Origin: Desulfovibrio sp. TomC
Lineage (GTDB): Bacteria; Desulfobacterota; Desulfovibrionia; Desulfovibrionales; Desulfovibrionaceae
Length of the DNA stretch: 64,000 nt
Assembly: GCF_000801335.2 (NCBI RefSeq)
Contig: NZ_JSEH01000004.1
Coordinates: 1 to 64,000, forward strand
Direction of reading: 5' to 3'
Positions 56,651-64,000 of the stretch are shown here, one piece after another. Position 1 is the first letter of the stretch. The number at the start of each line of letters is the position of its first letter. Below the pieces are notes generated by a model, which was given only the letters and a program-made list of their open reading frames with translations, did no database searches and was not told the DNA's origin. A program made the position numbers and the translations under genes.

Positions 56651-57970
56651 ATGGAATATTTGGAACTCGATCAAGGATCAAACGCCCGCATCAAGGTCGT
56701 CGGATGCGGCGGCGGCGGCGGCAACGCTGTCGAGAACATGATCACATCGGCCATGTCCGGCGTCACCTTCATTACGGCCAACACCGATATTCAGGCCTTG
56801 CAGCGGTCCCAGGCCGAATACCGCATCCAGCTTGGCGACAAGCTCACCAAGGGCCTTGGGGCCGGAGCCAATCCCGACGTCGGCCGTGACGCCGCCTTGG
56901 AAAGCATCGACACCATCCGCGCCGCCATCGGCGACTGCGACATGGTCTTCGTCACCGCCGGCATGGGCGGCGGCACCGGCACCGGAGCCGCCCCGGTCAT
57001 TGCCCAGGTGGCCAAGGAAGCCGGCGCGCTCACCGTGGCCGTCGTCACCAAACCCTTCTATTTCGAAGGCAAAAAACGCCTGCTCTCGGCCGAAAAAGGC
57101 GTGCAGGCCCTGCGGGACGTGGTGGACTCCATCATCACCATCCCCAACGACCGTCTCCTGTCGCTGGCCTCCAAAAAGGCCACCTTCATCGAGATGCTCA
57201 AAAAGGCCGACGAGGTCCTCTATTATGCCGTCAAAGGCATCTCCGACCTCATCATGGTCCCGGGCCTGATTAACCTCGACTTTGCCGACGTCAAGGCCGT
57301 CATGAGCGAGATGGGACTGGCCATGATGGGCTTTGGCACGGCGCGCGGCGAATCCCGCGCCCGCGAAGCGGCGCTCAAGGCCATCACCAGCCCGCTGCTC
57401 GAAGACGTCACCATCGACGGGGCCAAGGGTGTTCTCATGAACATCACCTGTGGTCCGGACCTGACCATCGAGGAAGTCGACGAGGCTGCCTCCACCGTGA
57501 CCGAGGCCGTCCACGAAGACGCCAAGGTCTTCTTCGGCACGGTCTTCGATCCCGACGCCACCGATGAGATGCGCATCACCGTCATCGCCACCGGCATTGA
57601 ATCGGCCATGCAGCGCGGCATGCCCGTGCAGCAGAAGCGCGAAGAGCAAAAGCCCATCGAGGTCCTGACTTCCTCCATGCTGCCGCGCCAGAAGCCGCCC
57701 CTGCAGACCACGCCGATGCAGCACCAGCCGCAGCACAACCATGGCGCCGGCACGGGCCACGTGCAAAGCCCTCGCAGCGTGCGCGTGTTAAACGGCCAGG
57801 GCAACGACTACAATATCCCGGCCTACCTGCGCAAAGGCACCAAGAAAGGCGGACCTGAGGCGGCCATGTCCCAGCCGCCCATCAAGAGCCAGCCGGTTGG
57901 CGAGGAAGAGTTCATCTTCGATGAGGAAGAGTTCGAGATTCCTTCCTTCATCCGGATGCAGGCGGACTAG
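56651..57970 (+). CDS. ftsZ: Cell division protein FtsZ
   Basis: 439 residues, tubulin-like GTPase. GTP-binding GGGTGTG at 106-112, [14 protein letters not shown] near the N-terminus, a ~90-residue variable Gln/Pro/His linker, and the C-terminal binding peptide [19 protein letters not shown] lies 5 nt before the ATG at 56651; a start 13 codons earlier (56612) is less likely. Last gene of the dcw cluster. Confidence 0.98.
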   Translation: MEYLELDQGSNARIKVVGCGGGGGNAVENMITSAMSGVTFITANTDIQALQRSQAEYRIQLGDKLTKGLGAGANPDVGRDAALESIDTIRAAIGDCDMVFVTAGMGGGTGTGAAPVIAQVAKEAGALTVAVVTKPFYFEGKKRLLSAEKGVQALRDVVDSIITIPNDRLLSLASKKATFIEMLKKADEVLYYAVKGISDLIMVPGLINLDFADVKAVMSEMGLAMMGFGTARGESRAREAALKAITSPLLEDVTIDGAKGVLMNITCGPDLTIEEVDEAASTVTEAVHEDAKVFFGTVFDPDATDEMRITVIATGIESAMQRGMPVQQKREEQKPIEVLTSSMLPRQKPPLQTTPMQHQPQHNHGAGTGHVQSPRSVRVLNGQGNDYNIPAYLRKGTKKGGPEAAMSQPPIKSQPVGEEEFIFDEEEFEIPSFIRMQAD

Positions 57971-58006
57971 TCGCGCCTGCCCGCAATTGATCCCCCGATC
58001 TCCCCG

Positions 58007-58035
58007 CCGGGGGGAGTGGAAAAAACTCCCCCCGG
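58007..58035. terminator. GC-rich hairpin after ftsZ
   Basis: Perfect 11-bp stem CCGGGGGGAGT / ACTCCCCCCGG with a 7-nt loop, 37 bp after the ftsZ stop. There is no T-run, so termination would be imperfect. The core resembles the dispersed palindromes at 32972, 33268 and 60411. Confidence 0.55.
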
Positions 58036-58062
58036 TCCCCCCAACGGGGGCAGGGATGTGAT

Positions 58063-59730
58063 TTGAGTCAGACTCCTGGGACCACGGTCTATTTTGGCCT
58101 GGACAGACCGGCTGTCCCCGAATGGGGCGGCCGTTTGCCTGTTGCCCTGACCGTGCCCGGCGATGCCGCCATGGCCCTGTCCGCCCTGGGTTGGCAGGCT
58201 GTGTGGCGGGTGCTGGCCGAAAATCCGGCCCTGGCCGTGGAACGGGTCTACACCCGAAGCGCCACGCCGCCCCAGGCCGAAGACTCCGGCCACCTCCTGG
58301 CCGATTTTCCGCTGATCGCCTTTTCGTTGTGCTACGAAGAAGAATACCTCGATGCCGCAGCGGCGCTGACCGCCGCCCAGATCCCGCTGACCCGGGCGGA
58401 AAGAGCCGATTTCCCCATCGTCATGGCCGGCGGACCGCTGGCCTTTTTAAACCCCGCCCCGTTTCTGCCGGCCCTCGATCTGCTCTTTGTCGGCGAGGCC
58501 GAGGCCGGGCTGGCCGCAGTGGTGGCCGCCATCGCTCAGGTGGCCCTGGCCGGCGGGGACAAGGCCGCCTGTCTCGACGCCGTGGCCGGGCTGCCCGGGG
58601 TGTTTCTGCCCGGACGCAGCGATGGCCCCGTGGTCCGGGCCACCGCCCTGACCGAGGGTTCCACCACGCAGCTTGCCGCGCCGGCCCATTCCTGTTTCGT
58701 GTCCGGACACGCCGAATTTCGGGACATGTTTCTGGTCGAGATCAACCGGGGGTGTCCCTACGGCTGCCGCTTCTGTGCCGCCGGCTACGTCTACCGGCCG
58801 CCGCGCCAGTCGCGTCTGGCCGACCTCAAGGCACTCATTGAAAGCGTCTCGCCGCGCAAGATCGGCCTGGTGGGCACGGCGCTGACCGACTGGCCCGACT
58901 TGATTCCGTTTTTGCACTGGCTGCGTGAGCGCGGCACGAAATTCTCCCTCTCCTCGGTGCGCGCCGACGGCATCACCCCGGAACTGCTCACGATCCTTCG
59001 CACCGCCGGTCTTCGCACCCTGACCCTGGCCCTGGAAGCTCCCAGCCATCGCCTGCGCACCGCCGCCAACAAACATCTCTCCGTGGAAGCGCTCCTAAAC
59101 GCGGTCGCCCTGGCCGGGAAGCACGGCGTCAACCATTTGAAATTCTACCTTATCATTGGCTGGCCCGGCGAAACGCCCGAAGATTACGACGAGTTGCGTC
59201 CCCTGCTCGAACAGGTGGCCAAGGCCGCTTCCATTGGCGTTGGCAAGCGCGGCGTGGCCCACGCCACCCTGTCCGTCAACCCGCTGGTGCCCAAACCCTT
59301 TACCCCCATGCAGTGGGCTCCCATGGCCTCCGAAACGGCCATCGAAGCCGGCTACGCCCGCATCAAACAAGCGGCCAAGGGACTCAAAGGCTTTCGCGTC
59401 GAGACCGAAACCGCCTCCATGGCCCGCCTGCAAGGCCTGCTGGCCCGGGGGGACGAGCGCCTTTTCCCCCTGATCCAGGCCGCCGTCACGGCCGGCAGCT
59501 TTCGCCGGGCGCTTAAGACCTGGGACGGCGATCCGGCCGAATACCTCGACCGGCAACGGCCCAAGGACGAACGCCTGCCCTGGGATATGATCGACAACGG
59601 CATCACCCGCGACTTCCTCTGGCAGGAATGGGAGCGCTATCAGGCCGGGATCGGCACCGCCAAATGCCCGCCGGCCGGCTGCGCGAGTTGCCGCCGCTGC
59701 GGTCTTTACGAGGCCAGCCAAGGGGCGTAG
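58063..59730 (+). CDS. Radical SAM protein with B12-binding-like N-terminal domain
   Basis: 555 residues. The N-terminal ~200 residues resemble the cobalamin-binding-like module found in TIGR03960-type radical SAM proteins (AFSLCYEEEYLDAA, VMAGGPLAFLNPAPF). A radical SAM core follows with CPYGCRFC (Cys231, Cys235, Cys238), EAPSHRLRTAANK and WPGETPEDYDEL. A C-terminal Cys cluster (CPPAGCASCRRCGLY) may bind another cluster or zinc. The start appears to be TTG at 58063, as the nearby ATG is followed at once by a stop. Family role uncertain; substrate unknown. Confidence 0.8.
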   Translation: MSQTPGTTVYFGLDRPAVPEWGGRLPVALTVPGDAAMALSALGWQAVWRVLAENPALAVERVYTRSATPPQAEDSGHLLADFPLIAFSLCYEEEYLDAAAALTAAQIPLTRAERADFPIVMAGGPLAFLNPAPFLPALDLLFVGEAEAGLAAVVAAIAQVALAGGDKAACLDAVAGLPGVFLPGRSDGPVVRATALTEGSTTQLAAPAHSCFVSGHAEFRDMFLVEINRGCPYGCRFCAAGYVYRPPRQSRLADLKALIESVSPRKIGLVGTALTDWPDLIPFLHWLRERGTKFSLSSVRADGITPELLTILRTAGLRTLTLALEAPSHRLRTAANKHLSVEALLNAVALAGKHGVNHLKFYLIIGWPGETPEDYDELRPLLEQVAKAASIGVGKRGVAHATLSVNPLVPKPFTPMQWAPMASETAIEAGYARIKQAAKGLKGFRVETETASMARLQGLLARGDERLFPLIQAAVTAGSFRRALKTWDGDPAEYLDRQRPKDERLPWDMIDNGITRDFLWQEWERYQAGIGTAKCPPAGCASCRRCGLYEASQGA

Positions 59731-59753
59731 AAAACCCGGCAAAGGAGTCCTCC

Positions 59754-60365
59754 ATGACCTTGCCGCTCTACTTTGCCTTCATCGCCGCCGCCGTTTTTCT
59801 CCTGCTTATTCCCGGCCCCACCGTGCTCATGGTGGTGGGCTACGGGCTGGCCGAAGGCCGCAAGCACAGCTGGCCGCTCGTCGTCGGCGTAGCCCTGGGC
59901 GATGCCGTGGCCCTGACCTGCTCCGTGGCCGGCCTCGGGGCCGTCCTGGCCGCCTCGGCCTCGGCCTTTACGATCCTTAAATATATCGGGGCCATTTACC
60001 TCGTCTATCTCGGCATCGGCATGATCCGTTCCGGCAACGCCGCCGCGCCGAAACTGACCGCCGTAAGCCCCCGAAAAAAATTCGTCCACGCCTTTGCCGT
60101 CACCGCCGCCAACCCCAAGTGCATCCTCTTTTTCGTCGCCTTCCTGCCCCAGTTCATCAGCCACGACGCCCCGGCCGGTCCGCAACTGCTGCTGCTCGGC
60201 GTCACCTTCGTCATCCTTTCGGCCATAAACGCCACCACCTTCAGCTTCCTCTCCGGCACGGCCGGCAGCCGTATCCAGGACCCGCGCTTCATGCGGAAGT
60301 TAAAGGGCGTCGGGGGGAGCGTGATGGTCGGCGCGGGTGTGCTGACGGCAGCGGCCCGGCAGTGA
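59754..60365 (+). CDS. LysE/RhtB-family amino-acid exporter
   Basis: 203 residues with six membrane helices. The family motif IPGPTVLMVVGYGLAEGRK is present near the N-terminus, followed by GVALGDAVAL and AANPKCILFFVAFLPQF. AAAGGAG lies 6 nt before the ATG at 59754. It starts 23 bp after the radical SAM gene, so the two may be co-transcribed. Substrate not predictable. Confidence 0.9.
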   Translation: MTLPLYFAFIAAAVFLLLIPGPTVLMVVGYGLAEGRKHSWPLVVGVALGDAVALTCSVAGLGAVLAASASAFTILKYIGAIYLVYLGIGMIRSGNAAAPKLTAVSPRKKFVHAFAVTAANPKCILFFVAFLPQFISHDAPAGPQLLLLGVTFVILSAINATTFSFLSGTAGSRIQDPRFMRKLKGVGGSVMVGAGVLTAAARQ

Positions 60366-60410
60366 CGTAGCTGATAATACAGAAGAAAAGAAAGAAGATG
60401 CCTCCGGCGG

Positions 60411-60431
60411 CCGGGGGGATGATCCCCCCGG
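60411..60431. repeat. Dispersed intergenic palindrome, copy C
   Basis: CCGGGGGGA-TGA-TCCCCCCGG within about 60 bp that match the reverse complement of copy B (33240-33310), with gatgcctccggcgg before and acccctgcaa then gaagttttta after. It sits 46 bp after the LysE stop, in the 265-bp gap before the convergent regulator gene. No gene in that gap. Confidence 0.8.
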
Positions 60432-60630
60432 ACCCCTGCAAGGAAAGAAGTTTTTACAGGGTTCTTGGAGGCTGGCTGGCAAACCTGCCCGGCGCACATT
60501 TTTGCACGCTGCGCCGCACGTATCCACCCCCAATCCGCTGATCACCTCCCGCTCCCCCATCGTCGGGGGCCGGGGGAGCATCCCGGTGGGGTTTGGGCAA
60601 CACCCTGGTTCTCTTCGCCTTTCCGCTCCC

Positions 60631-62034
60631 TTACCGAAATCCCTCCGCCGCAATCCCCAGTCTCCGTAAAATCTTTTGCAACGACACCCGTTCCAGTCCC
60701 GACGCCCGCGCCGCTTCCGAGATATTGCCGCGCGTCTGCTTCAAGAGGCGCTCGACGTAGCGACGGGTGAACGCATCCACGACCTGGGCCTTGGCTTCGA
60801 GGTAGGGTGTTGTTGCGCCGTCGTCCTCGTCGTCGCCGGCATTCTTGCCGTGGCCTGGGTCGGCGTTGGCGACGGCGGCGGCGCTGACCACGTCGCCGTG
60901 GGAAAAGACGGTCAGGCGGCGTACGTAATTGAGCAGCTCCCGCACGTTGCCGGGCCAGTCGCGGCCGGCCAGGGCGGCGAGCCCTTCGGGGGAGAATTCC
61001 TTGTCGCCAAGGCCCATTTCGCGGCAGGCGCGCTCCAGGAAGGCGGTAGCCAGGAGCGGGATGTCATCGCGGCGGTCGCGCAAGGGGGGCAGGCGCACGG
61101 TGAGCACATTGAGACGATAATAGAGGTCTTCGCGGAAGGTCTTGTCGGCAATGCGGGCTTCGAGATCCTGGTTGGTGGCGGCCAGGATGCGCACGTCGAC
61201 CGGTATGGATTTGCTGGACCCGACGGGCCGTATTTCGTGTTCCTGGAGGACGCGCAGGAGTTTGGTCTGCACGCTCATGGGGATGTCGCCGATTTCGTCC
61301 AGGACGAGAACGCCGCCGTTGGCGGCGACGAAAAGGCCCCGGCGATCGCGTTCGGCTCCGGTAAAGGCCCCGCGCACATGGCCGAAGAGTTCGCTTTCCA
61401 GAATCTGGTCCGGGATGGCCGGGCAGTTGACGGACAGAAACGGGCCGCCGGCCCGGCGCGACTGGGCGTGGATGGCCCTGGCGGCCAGTTCCTTGCCGGT
61501 GCCGGATTCGCCGCGAATGAGCACGGTGTAGTCCGAGGCAGCCACGGCGGCGAGGGTGTCCTGGACGTGGCGCATGGCCGCAGACTGGCCGAGCAGGCCG
61601 GGATCGACCCCGCAGGCGGCCACGGCGGCCCGCAGCCGACGGTTTTCGTGCAGCAGCGCGGCCCGTTCCAGACCCTTGGCAATGACCCGGGCCAGGTGGT
61701 CGGAGTCCACGGGTTTGGTCAGGAAATCGTAGGCCCCGGCCCGAAGCGCCAGGACGGCGGAATCGATGTCGCCGTGGGCGGTTAGAAGCACGATGCCGAG
61801 GTTGGGGGCCAGGGCCAGGGCCTTGGGCAGCAGATCAAGGCCGCTTAGGCCCGGCATGCGTAGATCGGTGACCATGACGTCGCATGGAAAGATGGCCAGA
61901 TCGGCCAGGGCCGCTTCGCCGGAGAGCACGCAGGCCAGGCTGGCGGCCGGGAGTTTGGGCGCAAGCAGGCGCACGAGACCCTTGGCGAAGTCGGGCTGGT
62001 CGTCGACGATGAGCACGCGGGGGGCGGCGGTCAT
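60631..62034 (-). CDS. Sigma-54-dependent response regulator (NtrC family)
   Basis: 467 residues. Receiver domain (residues 1-115, phospho-acceptor Asp57), AAA+ domain with Walker A GESGTGKE (175-182), sigma-54-contacting GAFTGA (222-227), Walker B VLVLDEIGD, and a C-terminal Fis-type helix-turn-helix (GNISEAARASGLERVSLQKI). Its ATG overlaps the kinase stop codon by 4 bp. It should activate sigma-54 promoters when phosphorylated by that kinase. Targets unknown. Confidence 0.95.
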   Translation of the reverse strand: MTAAPRVLIVDDQPDFAKGLVRLLAPKLPAASLACVLSGEAALADLAIFPCDVMVTDLRMPGLSGLDLLPKALALAPNLGIVLLTAHGDIDSAVLALRAGAYDFLTKPVDSDHLARVIAKGLERAALLHENRRLRAAVAACGVDPGLLGQSAAMRHVQDTLAAVAASDYTVLIRGESGTGKELAARAIHAQSRRAGGPFLSVNCPAIPDQILESELFGHVRGAFTGAERDRRGLFVAANGGVLVLDEIGDIPMSVQTKLLRVLQEHEIRPVGSSKSIPVDVRILAATNQDLEARIADKTFREDLYYRLNVLTVRLPPLRDRRDDIPLLATAFLERACREMGLGDKEFSPEGLAALAGRDWPGNVRELLNYVRRLTVFSHGDVVSAAAVANADPGHGKNAGDDEDDGATTPYLEAKAQVVDAFTRRYVERLLKQTRGNISEAARASGLERVSLQKILRRLGIAAEGFR

Positions 62035-63998
62035 GGGGTTTGCTCCTGGCAGGAACCAACGCAGGCGGGGAGGGCCAGGGTGAAGACCGCGCCGCCGTCG
62101 TTGGCCACTTCAATGGTTCCGTGCATTTCGCGCATGAGGCCATAAGCCACGGCCAGCCCGAGACCCGAGCCGCGCCCGGCGTCCTTGGTGGTGAAAAACG
62201 GGTCGAAGATGTGGGGCAGATCGGCTGGCGGGATGCCGGGACCGTTGTCGGCCACAGTGAGGATCAGGTGCTGGCAGTCGCCGGAGAGGGCGGCGGCCAG
62301 GGTGATCCGGCCCGTACCCGGGGCAACGGCGTCCAGGGCGTTTAAAAGCAGGTTGGAGAGCACCTGTTCCAGGGCGGTGGCGTCGGCCTTGGCCAGCGGC
62401 AGGTCGCCTGGGACGCTGACGGACAGGGACACGCGGCGGGCTTGGCTCTGGACTGCGAAGATGCGGGCCAGGCTTGCGATCAACGCGCCGAGGTCGCAGG
62501 GGCCGGGGTTGGCCGGCCGGGGCCGGGCAAAGTCCAGCAGATCGCGCAGCACCTTCTTGGCCAGGGTGGCGTGGCGTTCGATGACGGCCAGATCGTCCAC
62601 GGCCTGGGGATCAACCAGGCTTTGGCGCAAGAGCTCTGCGTAGCAGGCGATAACGCCAAGGGGGTTGTTGATCTCGTGGGCCAGCCCGGCCGCCAGTTTG
62701 CCCACGGCCACAAGTTTTTCGGTTTGGCGCATCTGCTCAAGCATCCGGCGTTCGGCGGTATTTTCCCGGGCATAGACCACAAAGCGGCGCGACTGGCCGG
62801 CGGGCGCAGCCAGGGGGTAGCGGGTGACGGCAAAGGAACGGCCGCCGTCGAGGCTGACGGTGGTGAAAACGGGTTCGTCGGCAACAGGCGATGACGGGGC
62901 GTCGGAGCTTGGTTCGCCCAGCAATCTGGCCGGCAGGCGCGGCCTCTGACCAGGGAGGGGAGGCGTGTCGGCCAGGGCGCGGGCCAGTTCCCGGGCCGGT
63001 TCGTTGGCCAGGATGATGCCGCTGGCGCTGTCGATCAGGGCCAGCGGGTCGGAGATGCCGTCGAAGATGGAACCGAGCAGGACGTTTTGGGCCAAAAGTG
63101 AATTGATGGCGTCGAGGTTTTCCAGCGCAATGCCGAGCTGCTGGCCGATGGCCCGGTAGAGATCGGCGGCCTCGGGATCAGGACCGGGACCGTCCGCCGG
63201 GAAATAGAGGCGCAGGAGCCCACGGCTGACGTCGGTGGTGCGCACCGGTATAAGGGCCGCCTGATCGGTCAGGCGTAATTCGCCTTCGGCCACCAGTCTG
63301 CGCCAGTCCCCAGGGGGCGGGGGCGGGGTGACGCCCGCCGGCCAGACAATGGAACTGCCGTCGGAAAATTCGCACTCATAGGCGACGGTGTCGGCCCCGA
63401 ATCGGCCGGCAATGCGGGCCAGGGCCGCCGCCAGCAGCTCGGCCCTGGTCTGGGAAAGATTCAAAATATTCAAGAGTTCGACGAAAAGCGACACGTCCGA
63501 GCGGCGTTCGTCTGCTTCCCGGGCCAGATCCAGGGTTCGCTCGGCCACCTTGCGTTCCAGATTCTGGGCATGGTCTTCGATCTTCTCCCGGGCTTCCTTG
63601 AGGCGCGAGGCCAAGGCGTCGATGCCGGCGTAGATCTCCTCGATTTCCCCGGCGTCGGCGGTTTTTTCGGGGGTCTCACCGGCTTCTTTGGGGAAGTACC
63701 GGCGCAAAACCTCCGTTGCCCGGCGCAGGTTGACCACCACCAGCCGGTCGAAAAACACCTGCAGCGTCAGATAAAAAGCGCCCATGCCCAGAGCGAAAAG
63801 CGACAGGAAGCCGACGGTCTTGCCCTTGATCTGCCCCAGCGCTCCGCCCACAGGCATGGTCACCATGTCGAGCCCCACCAGTTCCCCCTCGTGCCGCCAA
63901 AACCCCCTGGTGTCGCCATAGCGCACAATGAGCGCCTTGGGGGCCTTGGCCGGGTCGCCGTGGCAGTGCAGGCACGAGTCCTCAAAGCGTACCGGCCG
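62031..63998 (-). CDS. c-haem (Tll0287-like) sensor histidine kinase, partial
   Basis: The frame is open to the right edge; 656 codons are visible and the start is missing. Before the first internal Met, the edge codons read [18 protein letters not shown], a CxxCH haem-c site in the context of the DUF3365/Tll0287-like domain (then [19 protein letters not shown]). Next come one membrane helix ([19 protein letters not shown]), a HAMP/coiled-coil linker (about 60-130 from the internal Met), a GAF-like and a PAS-like domain, HisKA with [15 protein letters not shown], and HATPase_c with [19 protein letters not shown] and GSGLGLAV. A periplasmic haem suggests redox, NO or CO sensing; that is inference. 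Confidence 0.88.
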   Translation of the reverse strand, partial: RPVRFEDSCLHCHGDPAKAPKALIVRYGDTRGFWRHEGELVGLDMVTMPVGGALGQIKGKTVGFLSLFALGMGAFYLTLQVFFDRLVVVNLRRATEVLRRYFPKEAGETPEKTADAGEIEEIYAGIDALASRLKEAREKIEDHAQNLERKVAERTLDLAREADERRSDVSLFVELLNILNLSQTRAELLAAALARIAGRFGADTVAYECEFSDGSSIVWPAGVTPPPPPGDWRRLVAEGELRLTDQAALIPVRTTDVSRGLLRLYFPADGPGPDPEAADLYRAIGQQLGIALENLDAINSLLAQNVLLGSIFDGISDPLALIDSASGIILANEPARELARALADTPPLPGQRPRLPARLLGEPSSDAPSSPVADEPVFTTVSLDGGRSFAVTRYPLAAPAGQSRRFVVYARENTAERRMLEQMRQTEKLVAVGKLAAGLAHEINNPLGVIACYAELLRQSLVDPQAVDDLAVIERHATLAKKVLRDLLDFARPRPANPGPCDLGALIASLARIFAVQSQARRVSLSVSVPGDLPLAKADATALEQVLSNLLLNALDAVAPGTGRITLAAALSGDCQHLILTVADNGPGIPPADLPHIFDPFFTTKDAGRGSGLGLAVAYGLMREMHGTIEVANDGGAVFTLALPACVGSCQEQTP

Positions 63999-64000
63999 GG

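Overview
The window is high-GC DNA that reads as a Desulfovibrionaceae-type sulfate reducer (Desulfovibrio/Solidesulfovibrio-like). This is inferred from family content and gene order: a DUF4125 protein, a complete dcw division cluster whose FtsI carries a C-terminal PASTA-like tail, AmrS, a c-haem (Tll0287-like) sensor kinase, and GC-rich dispersed intergenic palindromes. No rRNA gene is present, so the genus rests on gene recognition only.

Left part (1-15.4 kb). A very large octapeptide-repeat protein on the minus strand runs off the left edge. Next come a DUF4125 gene, a glycerol dehydrogenase and a small membrane protein. A leftward cyoABCDE operon follows, encoding a haem-copper quinol oxidase plus haem O synthase behind a clear sigma-70 promoter. 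Then come a NarL-type response regulator and 7TMR-DISM kinase pair, with the 3' stub of an NHL-repeat gene downstream, and a polytopic membrane protein.

Middle part (15.6-30.1 kb) is an accessory region built against an intact tRNA-Pro(UGG) gene (29998-30074, minus). Four displaced copies of the 3' half of that tRNA lie at about 15609, 17621, 24664 and 26945. All stop at the anticodon loop, and they are more diverged the farther they lie from the intact gene. Three are followed at the same distance by a shared ~80 bp sequence. This is the footprint of successive integrations at one tRNA. The cargo is a LysR / C_GCAxxG pair, a secreted protein, an adenylating ligase, an MFS carrier, a broken MBL-fold gene, a DUF1254/DUF1214 protein, a Tat-exported metallophosphoesterase, an NHL-repeat protein and a decayed response regulator. 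No integrase was found.

Right part (30.1-64 kb) is mostly core genome: amrS, a Gly/Pro/Gln-rich secreted protein, purM, a radical SAM protein, rplM-rpsI, an HD phosphohydrolase with a CBS protein, an alpha/beta hydrolase and an HD-GYP protein. The whole dcw cluster follows (mraZ rsmH ftsL ftsI murE murF mraY murD ftsW murG murC murB ftsQ ftsA ftsZ), with an MraZ-type operator overlapping its promoter. After it lie a radical SAM protein, a LysE exporter, and a sigma-54 response regulator paired with a histidine kinase that runs off the right edge. That kinase carries a CxxCH haem motif in the part cut by the edge.

The dcw genes act together in peptidoglycan precursor synthesis and septation. 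The cyo genes form one oxygen-reducing complex. Both two-component pairs overlap head to tail and are probably translationally coupled.
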